Source: Clostridium_AQ sp900552125 (GTDB lineage Bacteria; Bacillota_I; Bacilli_A; Erysipelotrichales; Erysipelotrichaceae). Taken from it: a stretch of 64,000 nt of DNA. The position numbers and the translations under genes are program-made. The stretch lies in assembly GCA_037892765.1 (NCBI GenBank), contig JBBKBW010000002.1; one strand, 5' to 3'. Under the pieces are notes generated by a model that saw nothing but the letters and a program-made list of their open reading frames with translations, was not told the origin of the DNA and ran no database searches. Below, piece by piece: positions 26,842-35,946 of this stretch (positions are counted from its first letter, which is position 1; each line of letters starts with the position of its first letter).

Positions 26842-28605
26842 CTACTTCCTTCCCGAGTTTCGCCATTCTTCACGCTCTTTAATTAGCTGATTCTTCTCCA
26901 TTGCAATTTTTGCTTTTTCCATTGGATCGCTTACCTGTTTGATTTTTGCATTTAACATCTGTATCTTATCATCGATAAAACAAGTCTTTTCTTTTGCTAT
27001 AGCTTCTTTTAATACATCAATGTCTACATCTTTACGTGCAAGCTCCCAATTTGCAATTTCCAATAGAAGAGAGCGAACTTCCTCTTCTTGAATTAAATCT
27101 AACAAACCAGCTATATCTAGCTTCGTATGTGTTCGATAATAATCGATAATATACATCGCCAGGTTATTACTGACATCATTTTTTAAGAATCCCAGCTCTT
27201 CTTTAAACAGATTACTTGCAGAAACACCACACAGCATTTGTGATAAAATTTCATACTCCGCATGATTTCTTCCGCTTTTTGGAAAAGTTAATATCTTTGT
27301 CTGATATTCCTTTTTCTGATATGTCTGTTTATGCGCTTTTTCTGGCTCTATATACATATCAAAATCAGTAAGTTCCCGAAGTCGGATAAAATAACTCTGT
27401 TTTTCATAATCATTCTGCAATGATTGAATTTCTAAAGCCATTTCCTGTGCATATTCTTTTTTCTGAGTATAATTTTCTAAATTATACTTTGTCAGAAGGT
27501 ATTCAAATAAAAAGTCAATCCAGGAAATCGTTTTATTTACTAATGCTTTAAGTTCATCTTTTCCATATACATCGATAATTTCATCTGGATCTAGCCCATA
27601 TTTATTATCAACAATCTCAAATGGAAGTGACATTTCTCTAGCTAGCTTACCAAATTTATATGTAGCATTTCGTCCAGCTGCATCTCCATCATAACATACC
27701 ACAATCGGTACATGAAGCATCTGTAAAAGACGAAGCTGTTCTTTCGTAATCGCAGTTCCTAAAGTAGCTACTGCATTATGCAGATCAACTTTTTCAAATG
27801 CCAATACATCCATTGCTCCTTCTACAAGAAAAGCCTTTTTAGCTTTTCTAGCTTCTGCTTTTGCACGATGATAATTAAAAATCAGATTTCCTTTTTTGTA
27901 TATTTCAGTTTCACTTGTATTAATATACTTTGCTTCTTCATTATCTTCGATACGCCGCGCAGTAAAACCAACGGGATCTCCAAATTCATTATGTATAGGA
28001 ATCATGATACGATGAGAAAACACATCTTTCATCCCCATAGAAGTCATACGCACAAGTCCTGCCGAAATCAGATCTTCATCGCTATATTTTTTCGCATGAA
28101 GAAAGCGATACAACGCATCATTTTTAGGATTATACCCTATTTCAAAAGAACGAATGATATCTTCTGTAATATTACGTTTCAGTAAATACTCCTTGACATG
28201 CTTTGCGTCAAGTGTTTCTAGCTGATAATGCGTATAATCAATAGTCGCTTTACATGCTTTATGCAATGCGGCTAAATGCGGATCCTGAATTCGAGGAGTC
28301 ACATCAAGAGTATGCTCCAAAGTTACACCAGCATACTCTGCAACCTTATATACCGCCTCAATAAACGATATTTTTTCATAATTTTGTACAAATGTGAAGA
28401 CATTTCCTCCTGCATTACATACAAAACATTTATAAATCTGTTTATCCGCAGATATAGACATCGACGGATCATGGTCATCATGAAATGGACAAATACACTT
28501 ATAGCTATTCCCTTTTCGATGCAATGGGATATATCGTCCAATGACATCTACAATGTCAGCTCGCTGTCGAATTTCATTGATTTCCTGTTCTCTTAATCGT
28601 GCCAA
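26842..28605 (-). CDS. dnaG: DNA primase
   Basis: 587 aa. The CHC2 zinc finger is CICPFHDDHDPS ... CFVCNAGG, followed by the Toprim domain (FLVEGAMDVLAFEK, CYDGDAAGRNA) and a C-terminal helicase-binding region. It makes RNA primers at the fork. The start is TTG 28605, preceded by AAGGAGTGA. It ends 4 bp before sigA. Confidence 0.96.
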   Translation of the reverse strand: MARLREQEINEIRQRADIVDVIGRYIPLHRKGNSYKCICPFHDDHDPSMSISADKQIYKCFVCNAGGNVFTFVQNYEKISFIEAVYKVAEYAGVTLEHTLDVTPRIQDPHLAALHKACKATIDYTHYQLETLDAKHVKEYLLKRNITEDIIRSFEIGYNPKNDALYRFLHAKKYSDEDLISAGLVRMTSMGMKDVFSHRIMIPIHNEFGDPVGFTARRIEDNEEAKYINTSETEIYKKGNLIFNYHRAKAEARKAKKAFLVEGAMDVLAFEKVDLHNAVATLGTAITKEQLRLLQMLHVPIVVCYDGDAAGRNATYKFGKLAREMSLPFEIVDNKYGLDPDEIIDVYGKDELKALVNKTISWIDFLFEYLLTKYNLENYTQKKEYAQEMALEIQSLQNDYEKQSYFIRLRELTDFDMYIEPEKAHKQTYQKKEYQTKILTFPKSGRNHAEYEILSQMLCGVSASNLFKEELGFLKNDVSNNLAMYIIDYYRTHTKLDIAGLLDLIQEEEVRSLLLEIANWELARKDVDIDVLKEAIAKEKTCFIDDKIQMLNAKIKQVSDPMEKAKIAMEKNQLIKEREEWRNSGRK

Positions 28606-28626
28606 GAAATATCACTCCTTGCGATA

Positions 28627-30009
28627 TTAAAGCTTAATTCTTTCTTCAATATAAGTACTTAATTCATCAATACGAACACGCTCTTGTTCCATGCTATCAC
28701 GATGACGAACAGTTACACAATTATCATTCTCAGTTTCAAAGTCTACAGTTATACAGAATGGTGTACCGATCGCATCCTGACGGCGATAACGTTTTCCAAT
28801 GCTTCCAGCTTCATCATAATCACAGTTTCCAACTGGCGCAATTAATTGGAATACTTCCATTGCTTTATCACTTAATTTCTTAGATAAAGGCATAACACAA
28901 GCTTTTACAGGTGCTAGGTATGGATGCAAATGCATAACGATGCGAGTATCATTTTCCAATTCTTCTTCATCATATGCATCACACATAAACGCAAGCATTA
29001 AACGTTCTACACCAACAGAAGGTTCAACACAATATGCTAAATATTTTTCATTTGTAGTAGGATCTAGATACTCTAGTGATTTTTTACTAGCTTCCTGATG
29101 TTGTTTCAAATCATAATCTGTACGATCCGCAATACCCCACACTTCTCCCCAGCCAATCTGAGAATGGAAATTATATTCAATGTCACATGTTCCTTTAGAA
29201 TAAAATGCTAGTTCTTCTGGCGTATGATCACGGAAACGAAGGTGCTCAGGATTAATTCCTAAATTCGTCAAAAATTTCATACAGTAATCTTTATAATAAT
29301 GATACCACTCTAAATCTGTTCCAGGCTGACAGAAAAACTCCAATTCCATCTGTTCAAATTCACGTGTACGGAAAATAAAGTTTCCTGGTGTGATTTCATT
29401 ACGGAAGCTTTTACCAATCTGACCAATACCAAATGGAAGCTTTTTACGCATTGTACGCTGTACATTTTTAAAATTTACAAACATACCTTGTGCTGTTTCC
29501 GGTCTTAAATAAATTGCACTTTTCGCATCTTCAACAACACCCTGGAAAGTTTTAAACATCAAATTGAATTGACGTATATCAGTAAAATTGTGAGCACCGC
29601 ATTTAGGACATTTTAGCTGATGTTCTTTTATATAATCCATCATTGCTTCATTGCTCCAGCCTTCAACGCTAACTTCACCATTTGATGCATCTTCAATCAG
29701 CTGATCGGCACGAAATCTAGATTTACATTCTTTACAGTCCATTAATGGATCGGAGAATCCGCCTACATGTCCGCTGGCTACCCAAACAGAAGGATTCATT
29801 AGAATCGCTGACTGAATACCTGTATTATATGGTGATTCCTGAATAAATTTACGCCACCATGCTTTTTTTATATTTTCTTTTAATTCAACTCCTAATGGAC
29901 CAAAATCCCAAGTATTAGAAAGTCCGCCATATATTTCAGATCCCTGAAATACAAAACCACTGTTCTTCGCATGGGCTACTACAGTATCAAATAATTTCTC
30001 GTTGTTCAT
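28627..30009 (-). CDS. glyQS: Glycyl-tRNA synthetase, single-chain dimeric type
   Basis: 460 aa class II synthetase of the alpha2 type. N-terminal FVFQGSEIYGGLSNTWDFGPLG, a Cys pair insertion (CKECKSRF ... CPKCGAHN), motif 2 FRNEITPGNFIFRTREFEQME and motif 3 SVGVERLMLAF. It charges tRNA-Gly. It follows a 180-nt leader with two hairpins and a terminator and is therefore probably attenuated, yet no T-box sequence is seen (see findings). The ribosome site is AAGGGGC. Confidence 0.95.
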   Translation of the reverse strand: MNNEKLFDTVVAHAKNSGFVFQGSEIYGGLSNTWDFGPLGVELKENIKKAWWRKFIQESPYNTGIQSAILMNPSVWVASGHVGGFSDPLMDCKECKSRFRADQLIEDASNGEVSVEGWSNEAMMDYIKEHQLKCPKCGAHNFTDIRQFNLMFKTFQGVVEDAKSAIYLRPETAQGMFVNFKNVQRTMRKKLPFGIGQIGKSFRNEITPGNFIFRTREFEQMELEFFCQPGTDLEWYHYYKDYCMKFLTNLGINPEHLRFRDHTPEELAFYSKGTCDIEYNFHSQIGWGEVWGIADRTDYDLKQHQEASKKSLEYLDPTTNEKYLAYCVEPSVGVERLMLAFMCDAYDEEELENDTRIVMHLHPYLAPVKACVMPLSKKLSDKAMEVFQLIAPVGNCDYDEAGSIGKRYRRQDAIGTPFCITVDFETENDNCVTVRHRDSMEQERVRIDELSTYIEERIKL

Positions 30010-30196
30010 GTCAATGCCCCTTTCAAAAAAAATTCACCAGGTGGTGATGCTCATGAAACTATCAGAATAGTTTCAGATTACACTATAATCAATAATAATT
30101 TAAAATGTGGCAAATATGGTGCTTAATTGACCTTATTTAACCTAAAATAACGCATAAAATCATAGTATTCATTACAAAAAATTATGCTACGACTCT
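30010..30196 (-). promoter_or_regulatory. glyQS leader with attenuator-like terminator
   Basis: From the promoter at 30197-30225, about 180 nt of untranslated RNA precede glyQS. Near the end are a perfect 9-bp hairpin (TGAAACTAT-TCTG-ATAGTTTCA, 30053-30074) and then TCACCA-CC-TGGTGA (about 30033-30046) with eight T, an intrinsic terminator 20 nt before the ribosome site. The canonical T-box GGGTGGNACCGCG is absent, so the signal sensed is unknown. Confidence 0.5.
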
Positions 30197-30225
30197 ATAA
30201 TATCATTTCATGAAAAACAAATCAA
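30197..30225 (-). promoter_or_regulatory. Sigma-A promoter of glyQS
   Basis: TTGATT (30225-30220), 17 bp, TATTAT (30202-30197) on the minus strand. Confidence 0.6.
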
Positions 30226-30293
30226 ACAAATTAACAATTTTTTTTGCATTTTTTCAAACTGCCCTCAATAACCTTGTTTATTTGCTTAAAAGA

Positions 30294-30322
30294 TAGAAAA
30301 ACAGCTGAATAAATCAACTGTT
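30294..30322 (-). terminator. Terminator after recO
   Basis: AACAGTTGA / TCAGCTGTT (one G-U) with a 5-nt loop and TTTTTC on the minus strand. An alternative stem, AAATCAA-CTG-TTGATTT, overlaps it. Confidence 0.65.
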
Positions 30323-30336
30323 GATTTCTAATATAA

Positions 30337-31071
30337 TCACTGATTTTCTAATAAAAATAAAGACTTAAGAAACTTCTCACTTTTTAAAGATATTCCACTA
30401 TATTCTTCAAAAAACTGATATAAATCTTCAAACACTTCTGTGGTAAAATCCAATTTTTCAATTAAGCCAGCATGCTTTATATCTGCTTTACATAATAATC
30501 GAAACATCTTTAATTGTTCTTTTGTTTTTATCTGATCTTCTGCATGTAAACACTTCGTACATACAAATCCTCCATCACGATACGATATTCCCTGTATAAG
30601 ATGAGGACTCATACATCGCACACAGCCATCAACATATGGTTCAATTCCATGTAGTCGATTCATGATGGATTGAAATAAGCAAAGAATCTGTAATGGCTTT
30701 TCTGTTTTTTCTAAAACATCCATGCTCTGTATAAGAATTGGATACATATCAGAGTCAAAATCACTGCGATAGATACATTCACAGAAATATGACGCAACAC
30801 TTTGTTTCATAAGATCTTCGCGTATCTTTCGATAACTTTTTATAATCTCTGCTCGCCTTAGCGAATACATCGTTGATGAAGGTCGAACATCAACATGAAA
30901 TCTAGCTAACGTAAAAAGCTGAACAGCTGGTGCATTTTTACTATTCATCTTCTGGACACCTTTAGCACTGATACTTAACAATTTGCCGTCTTCGCATAAC
31001 ACTTTTAACAGGGCATCATGTTCACGATATTCTTTCACATGAATAATGATTCCATGAACCTCCTCTAGCAT
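30337..31071 (-). CDS. recO: DNA repair protein RecO
   Basis: 244 aa. N-terminal OB fold, helical domain, and a four-Cys zinc site (CVRCMSPH ... CTKCLH, about residues 148-176). It loads RecA with RecR in recombinational repair. The ATG shares one base with the era stop (TAATG). The order era-recO-glyS-dnaG-sigA follows the Bacillus pattern. Confidence 0.92.
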   Translation of the reverse strand: MLEEVHGIIIHVKEYREHDALLKVLCEDGKLLSISAKGVQKMNSKNAPAVQLFTLARFHVDVRPSSTMYSLRRAEIIKSYRKIREDLMKQSVASYFCECIYRSDFDSDMYPILIQSMDVLEKTEKPLQILCLFQSIMNRLHGIEPYVDGCVRCMSPHLIQGISYRDGGFVCTKCLHAEDQIKTKEQLKMFRLLCKADIKHAGLIEKLDFTTEVFEDLYQFFEEYSGISLKSEKFLKSLFLLENQ

Positions 31072-31970
31072 TATTTCCCCTCTTCCATTTCAAGATAGCC
31101 TAACTGATGTAGCTTGCTTGTTCGATTTCGCCAATTTTTTTCAACGCGCACAAATAGCTCTAATTCTACTTTCTTATCGAATTTAGCCTTTAATTCTTTC
31201 TGTGCAGCTAAACGAATACTGCGAATCATTGTCCCCTGCTTACCAATCAAGATACTCTTTTGAGAAGTACGTTCTACAATGATCAGTGCCTGTAGAAACA
31301 TTTTAGTATCTGTTTCCTCTTTATTTTCAATTACAACTGCTACTGAATGGGGTACTTCTTCATTTGTTTTGTATAAAACCTTTTCACGAATAATCTCTGC
31401 AATCTGAAAGTTTTCTCCATGATCACTAATCATATCATCAGGGAAATATTTAACTCCTTCTTGCAGATATGATTTTGTTACTTCTAATAAATGTTCCACA
31501 TTTTCTCTTGTTAGTGCAGAAATTGGAAAAATCTCTGCAAACTGCATACGATTCTGCCATTGTATTAAAGTCTCTAAGACTTTCTCTTTATCTAGCAGAT
31601 CAATTTTATTTAAAATCAGAAAGACAGGAATTTTTGCCTGTTTCATCTTTTCTAAAAGAAATTCATCACCGCCGCCAAAAGGCTGTGTTGCATCTACCAT
31701 CCAATAATTAACATCAGCTTCCGCAATTGCAGTATAGGCATTTTTATTCAATGTTCTTCCTAATTCATGCTTAGGCTTGTGAATTCCTGGAGTATCAATA
31801 AATACAAACTGTGCATCATCTCTTGTAAGAATACCAGAAATATTGTTTCTAGTTGTTTGCGGTTTTGGTGTAGTAATAGCAACCTTTTCCTGAAGAATTG
31901 CATTTAGTAAAGTGCTTTTTCCTGCATTTGGTCTTCCAATTATAGAAATAAATCCTGACTTAAAGCTCAT
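31071..31970 (-). CDS. era: GTPase Era
   Basis: 299 aa. G1 GRPNAGKSTLLNA, G3 DTPGIHKPKHELG, G4 NKID, and a C-terminal KH domain (GKQGTMIRSIR). It binds the 3' end of 16S rRNA in 30S maturation. It overlaps cdd by 4 bp and recO by one. The neighbours ybeY, dgkA and cdd make this a classic operon. Confidence 0.96.
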   Translation of the reverse strand: MSFKSGFISIIGRPNAGKSTLLNAILQEKVAITTPKPQTTRNNISGILTRDDAQFVFIDTPGIHKPKHELGRTLNKNAYTAIAEADVNYWMVDATQPFGGGDEFLLEKMKQAKIPVFLILNKIDLLDKEKVLETLIQWQNRMQFAEIFPISALTRENVEHLLEVTKSYLQEGVKYFPDDMISDHGENFQIAEIIREKVLYKTNEEVPHSVAVVIENKEETDTKMFLQALIIVERTSQKSILIGKQGTMIRSIRLAAQKELKAKFDKKVELELFVRVEKNWRNRTSKLHQLGYLEMEEGK

Positions 31971-32371
31971 AATACATCCTCACTTGTAAATGACATCGGT
32001 AATAATTCATCAATATTTGTTATCTTTGATTCCTTACCATTACTTAATATGATAGGTGTCGTTCTTTCTAAAAGCTCAACCAATACCTGACGGCATGCGC
32101 CACAAGGTGCCGCAAGTAGCTTTCCATCACTAACAATCGCTAGTGCTTCAATATCTGATTTACGATAACCTAATGAGTAAGCTGCAAATACTGCACTTCT
32201 TTCTGCACAGTTTGTTAATCCATAAGATGCATTTTCTATATTTACACCTGGAATCAGTTTACCATCTTTCGTCTTTACACATGCTCCAACATGATAATTT
32301 GAATAAGGAGCATATGCCTTTTTCATCGCATCAAAAGCGACATTTAAAATATCTTCATATTGTTTTACCAT
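31967..32371 (-). CDS. cdd: Cytidine deaminase
   Basis: 134 aa zinc deaminase. The HAE-type motif is NCAERSAVFAA, with PCGACRQVLVE supplying the other two zinc cysteines. Converts (deoxy)cytidine to (deoxy)uridine. Starts inside the last codons of dgkA (7 bp overlap). Confidence 0.94.
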   Translation of the reverse strand: MVKQYEDILNVAFDAMKKAYAPYSNYHVGACVKTKDGKLIPGVNIENASYGLTNCAERSAVFAAYSLGYRKSDIEALAIVSDGKLLAAPCGACRQVLVELLERTTPIILSNGKESKITNIDELLPMSFTSEDVL

Positions 32372-32727
32372 ATGATTTTTCCTCCTATTATAATAATCCC
32401 TATGACTAAAGCCGCAATAGACATAACAAGCACCGCAGCGGCCGCATAGTCTTTGGCTTTCTTAGCTAATATATGATAATCTGGCGACACCAGATCTACA
32501 ACAGATTCTATTGCGGAATTCACAAACTCTAAAGCAATCACAGCTCCAATGACAACAAGAATAATACACCATTCCCATTGAGTCAGATCAACGAATAAAC
32601 AAAAGACAATAACACATAGTCCTATTAACAGCTGTAATGTTATACTAAAATCATGACATATACCTTGAAATAAGCCTTCAAATGCATAACGAAATTTATT
32701 TATGCTTCTTCTTAGGAACGATTTCAT
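32365..32727 (-). CDS. dgkA: Diacylglycerol/undecaprenol kinase
   Basis: 120 aa with three membrane helices and the family motif EFVNSAIESVVDLV plus AKDYAAAAVL. In Gram-positives the enzyme phosphorylates undecaprenol for recycling of the wall lipid carrier. It begins within the last 32 bp of ybeY, and the ribosome site is poor, pointing to translational coupling. Confidence 0.92.
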   Translation of the reverse strand: MKSFLRRSINKFRYAFEGLFQGICHDFSITLQLLIGLCVIVFCLFVDLTQWEWCIILVVIGAVIALEFVNSAIESVVDLVSPDYHILAKKAKDYAAAAVLVMSIAALVIGIIIIGGKIIW

Positions 32728-33163
32728 CTAATATCACATCCTGTAATTCAAACATAACTTTTTCATCTTGTTTTTCCATATGATCATAACCTAATAAATG
32801 AAGCAATCCATGTGTAAAAAGAAAACAGACTTCTCTTCGTAATGAATGACCATAATCATGGGCCTGTGAAACTACTGCCTGGATATTAATAAAAATATCA
32901 CCTAATTCATTTTCACCCTCCATGATTTCATAATCATCTTCACTATCTTTCAGCGCAAAGCTGATTACATCAGTTGGTCTATCTATATTTCGATAATCAC
33001 GATTAATTTCGTGGATTTCCTCCGGTGTAACAAATATAACAGAAGCACTATAATCATGATCCAGCCTTAATACTTTCTGAGTACGTTCACTTATTGTAAT
33101 AAAGTCTTTTTTATAACGTGACCAGCGCTTTTCTTCTGTTTGATTAAATACACTTATATCCAT
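32696..33163 (-). CDS. ybeY: Endoribonuclease YbeY
   Basis: 155 aa. The zinc motif HGLLHLLGYDHMEKQDE (H-x3-H-x5-H) is intact, with PTDVISFAL upstream. Acts in 16S rRNA maturation and 70S quality control. GAGGTGA precedes the ATG, and an extended -10 (TGTTATAAT, 33204-33196) is just upstream. It heads ybeY-dgkA-cdd-era-recO. In Bacillus its upstream neighbours are phoH and yqfF; here the phoU-pst cluster lies upstream instead. Confidence 0.94.
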   Translation of the reverse strand: MDISVFNQTEEKRWSRYKKDFITISERTQKVLRLDHDYSASVIFVTPEEIHEINRDYRNIDRPTDVISFALKDSEDDYEIMEGENELGDIFINIQAVVSQAHDYGHSLRREVCFLFTHGLLHLLGYDHMEKQDEKVMFELQDVILDEIVPKKKHK

Positions 33164-33195
33164 AATTCACCTCATAAGTTTTATTGCCCATATGT

Positions 33196-33204
33196 ATTAT
33201 AACA
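33196..33204 (-). promoter_or_regulatory. Extended -10 promoter of ybeY operon
   Basis: TGTTATAAT on the minus strand about 30 bp before the ybeY start; no clear -35. Confidence 0.45.
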
Positions 33205-33227
33205 CGTCAACGCTTATTCGCATACTA

Positions 33228-33264
33228 AAAGAAAAAGAAGTCATACAATAATGTATCACTTCTT
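33228..33264 (-). terminator. Terminator of the pst-phoU operon
   Basis: AAGAAGTGATACA / TGTATGACTTCTT stem followed by TTTTC on the minus strand, just after phoU. Confidence 0.75.
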
Positions 33265-33271
33265 CCCTATT

Positions 33272-33910
33272 TTATCCAAAATCGTAATGTTGTCCTTTCA
33301 TCATGTATATGATATGTTCACAAATATTTTTAGTATGATCTCCTGCTCGTTCAATATTTCTTAACATAGAAGAAATCTCAAAGATATGTTCAAGCAGATA
33401 TGAAGAATGATTTTGTTTAAGTTTTTCCTTTAACTCTTTATATAGAACATTGATTTCTTTATCCTGTTCAGGAATTTCAAAAGCTTTATCAATATCACGA
33501 TTTGCATAACATTCCATTGTTTCATTTAACATCGCAATAAACCCTTTTTCCATTGCCTGTGCATAATCAAGAATAGATGCATCTATATCATCATGCTTGA
33601 TCAAGAAAATTGCGATATTCTTAGCATAGTCACCAATACGTTCTAATTCAGAAGCTATTTTAATATCTGCTACTACTTTACGTAAATCACTAGCAACAGG
33701 TGATAAAAGTGCAAGTGATTTAACAGCCTGATCATTAATTTCCTCTTCTAAATGATTGATGATGTCATCAGATTTAATAATATCTAATGCAATTTCTTTA
33801 TTTGCATCATTTAAAGCATCAATAACTTTTTCATGCATACGAACAACTTTTTTACCCATTTTTAATAGGCTTTCTTCCATCAGATCTAACTCTTTATCAA
33901 TTTTAACCAT
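33272..33910 (-). CDS. phoU: Phosphate transport regulator PhoU
   Basis: 212 aa, two three-helix PhoU repeats with the metal-binding E/D-rich motifs (SELERIGDYAKN near 85-96 and RNIERAGDHTKN near 185-196). In the family it links Pst activity to PhoR signalling and limits phosphate uptake. It is the last gene of pstSCAB-phoU. TAGGAGG precedes the ATG. Confidence 0.95.
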   Translation of the reverse strand: MVKIDKELDLMEESLLKMGKKVVRMHEKVIDALNDANKEIALDIIKSDDIINHLEEEINDQAVKSLALLSPVASDLRKVVADIKIASELERIGDYAKNIAIFLIKHDDIDASILDYAQAMEKGFIAMLNETMECYANRDIDKAFEIPEQDKEINVLYKELKEKLKQNHSSYLLEHIFEISSMLRNIERAGDHTKNICEHIIYMMKGQHYDFG

Positions 33911-33922
33911 CGTATTATCCTC

Positions 33923-34684
33923 CTATCCAAAGCGACCAGTTATATAGTCTTCTGTACGTTTATCAGAAGGCTGTTGGAATATCTTACTAGTTTTATCAAA
34001 TTCCACTACTTCTCCCAGCAAGAAGAAAGCAGTGTAATCACTCACACGAGATGCCTGCTGCATAGAGTGCGTAACAATTACAATGGTATAATCATTTTTT
34101 AATTCTTCCATTAAATCTTCAATTTTATTTGTAGCAATAGGGTCTAATGCACTTGTTGGCTCATCCATCAGAATTACTTCTGGTTCCATAGCAATAGCTC
34201 GCGCAATACATAAACGCTGCTGTTGTCCACCTGATAAACCAAATGCAGAATCGTTTAATCGATCTTTCACTTCATCCCATAACGCGGCTTTTTTTAAAGA
34301 CTGCTCAACGATTTCGTCCAAGATTTTTTTATTCTTGATACCTTGGCATTTTGGGCCATACGTAATATTGTCATAAATTGACATAGGAAATGGATTTGGT
34401 TTCTGAAACACCATTCCTACCTTAGTACGAAGATCTACAACATTCATCTTAGTGCTATAAATATCTTCTTCACCTAAAGTAATCGTACCATCAATTCGAC
34501 AACCCTCAATCAAATCGTTCATACGATTTAAACAACGAAGAAATGTAGATTTACCACAGCCACTAGGTCCAATTAATGCAGTGATTTTATTTTTCTTAAT
34601 ATCCATTGCGACACTTTTTAAAGCGTGTTTATCTCCATAATATAAGTTTAAGTCATTCACATGAAAAATAATATCTTTATCCAT
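33923..34684 (-). CDS. pstB: Phosphate ABC transporter ATP-binding protein
   Basis: 253 aa. Walker A GPSGCGKSTFLR, signature LSGGQQQRL, Walker B VILMDEPTSALDP and His-switch VTHSM. The N-terminal DLNLYYGDKHAL is typical of PstB. It energises phosphate import with PstA and PstC. The start has AGGAGGAAG. Confidence 0.96.
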   Translation of the reverse strand: MDKDIIFHVNDLNLYYGDKHALKSVAMDIKKNKITALIGPSGCGKSTFLRCLNRMNDLIEGCRIDGTITLGEEDIYSTKMNVVDLRTKVGMVFQKPNPFPMSIYDNITYGPKCQGIKNKKILDEIVEQSLKKAALWDEVKDRLNDSAFGLSGGQQQRLCIARAIAMEPEVILMDEPTSALDPIATNKIEDLMEELKNDYTIVIVTHSMQQASRVSDYTAFFLLGEVVEFDKTSKIFQQPSDKRTEDYITGRFG

Positions 34685-34698
34685 AGTTTCTTCCTCCT

Positions 34699-35946
34699 CT
34701 AATACCAGGATTTATTAAGTTTCTTACTTATTAATTTTACACTAATATTCAGCAGCAATACAAATACCAGAATAACAATTGATATTGCACTCGCTAATTC
34801 AAAGTTTGGCTGTTCACTGCTCATGATATTATAAATGTGTACTGCAAGACTGGTTCCCTGTGATAATATCGTTGGAGAGTCATTAACATACGTACCCATT
34901 GTATAAATCAAGGCTGCACTTTCCCCGATAACACGTCCAATACTTAATAATACACCTGTTAATATACCAGGAACTGCGCAAGGTAATACGATTTTAAAAA
35001 TCGTCTGTGATTGGTTTGCTCCTACTGATAAAGATGCATCACGCAAAGATTGCGGTACAACAATTAATGCTTCCTCAGTAGAACGAATTATAGTTGGCAA
35101 TAAGATAATTGCCATTGTAAATCCGCCTAAAAGAATATTGGTTGTTGTAGCACCAAACAACTGTGTAATTGGGAATAATACCGCAACACCCATTAAACCA
35201 AAAATTATACTAGGTACACCTGTAAGCATTTCAATTGCGCTACGAATTGTAGATGTAATCTTATTTGGTTTTGCATATTCATGAAGATAAATTGCAGAAG
35301 CAATTCCTAATGGCAATGCAATCAATAAAGATATAATAATTAAATAAAATGTTGAGATAATAGAACCTCGAATACCTCCACCTGGAGTCTGATAATAAAT
35401 TGTTTTTATACTTCGTGCAGAATTATCTAAGGCACTTGCAACTTCTTCCGCAGACTGAGACATGATATTACCAGCAATCATGCTGCTGCCTGTTTTTGTC
35501 ACATAACCTAAATTTTCCACCTCGAAGCCAACTTCTGTGGAAAGTTTTACTTCCTTATCTTTTATACTCTCATCAATCAGATAAGCGAACGGAGAATTTT
35601 CATCAACATACTCTACTAAAATAATCTGTTCTGAATTCTGATCTGTTGCATCCACAAATCCAACTCCCCATTTTGTGGAGAATGCAACATCTTCTCCTAA
35701 GCTTGATGGGCGTTCAAAATTACCAGGCTTATTATAAGCTTCTTCAATTCTAGTCAAATAGTTCTGTGACCAATAATCACCTGTAAGTAAATCCATACCT
35801 AATGATGAAAACCCTTTTGAGAAAATAAACACGAAGATGGCAATTAGCACAAATACACTTAAGCCACTAGAAAAGTAGGTCACACCATTGCATATTCCAT
35901 CGATAATTCGACGTTTTTTCTTTTGATTCAAAGATGTCTCTATCAT
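34699..35946 (-). CDS. pstA: Phosphate ABC transporter permease PstA with large extracellular insert
   Basis: 415 aa, about 120 longer than usual PstA. After TM1 (about 24-46) there are about 145 residues outside the membrane before the next helix (about 195-220). The rest has the normal six-helix layout and the EAA-like loop (TEEALIVVPQSLRDASLSVG). The insert (with WGVGFVDATD and EVGFEVENLGYVT) is not a known domain to me. It may contact the swapped PstS or the wall. ATG overlaps the pstC stop (ATGA). Confidence 0.92.
   Translation of the reverse strand: MIETSLNQKKKRRIIDGICNGVTYFSSGLSVFVLIAIFVFIFSKGFSSLGMDLLTGDYWSQNYLTRIEEAYNKPGNFERPSSLGEDVAFSTKWGVGFVDATDQNSEQIILVEYVDENSPFAYLIDESIKDKEVKLSTEVGFEVENLGYVTKTGSSMIAGNIMSQSAEEVASALDNSARSIKTIYYQTPGGGIRGSIISTFYLIIISLLIALPLGIASAIYLHEYAKPNKITSTIRSAIEMLTGVPSIIFGLMGVAVLFPITQLFGATTTNILLGGFTMAIILLPTIIRSTEEALIVVPQSLRDASLSVGANQSQTIFKIVLPCAVPGILTGVLLSIGRVIGESAALIYTMGTYVNDSPTILSQGTSLAVHIYNIMSSEQPNFELASAISIVILVFVLLLNISVKLISKKLNKSWY

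Noticed and set aside
30010..30196. Glycyl T-box riboswitch before glyQS
   Set aside because: The position, length and terminator fit, but the T-box core sequence and a clear glycine specifier loop were not found.
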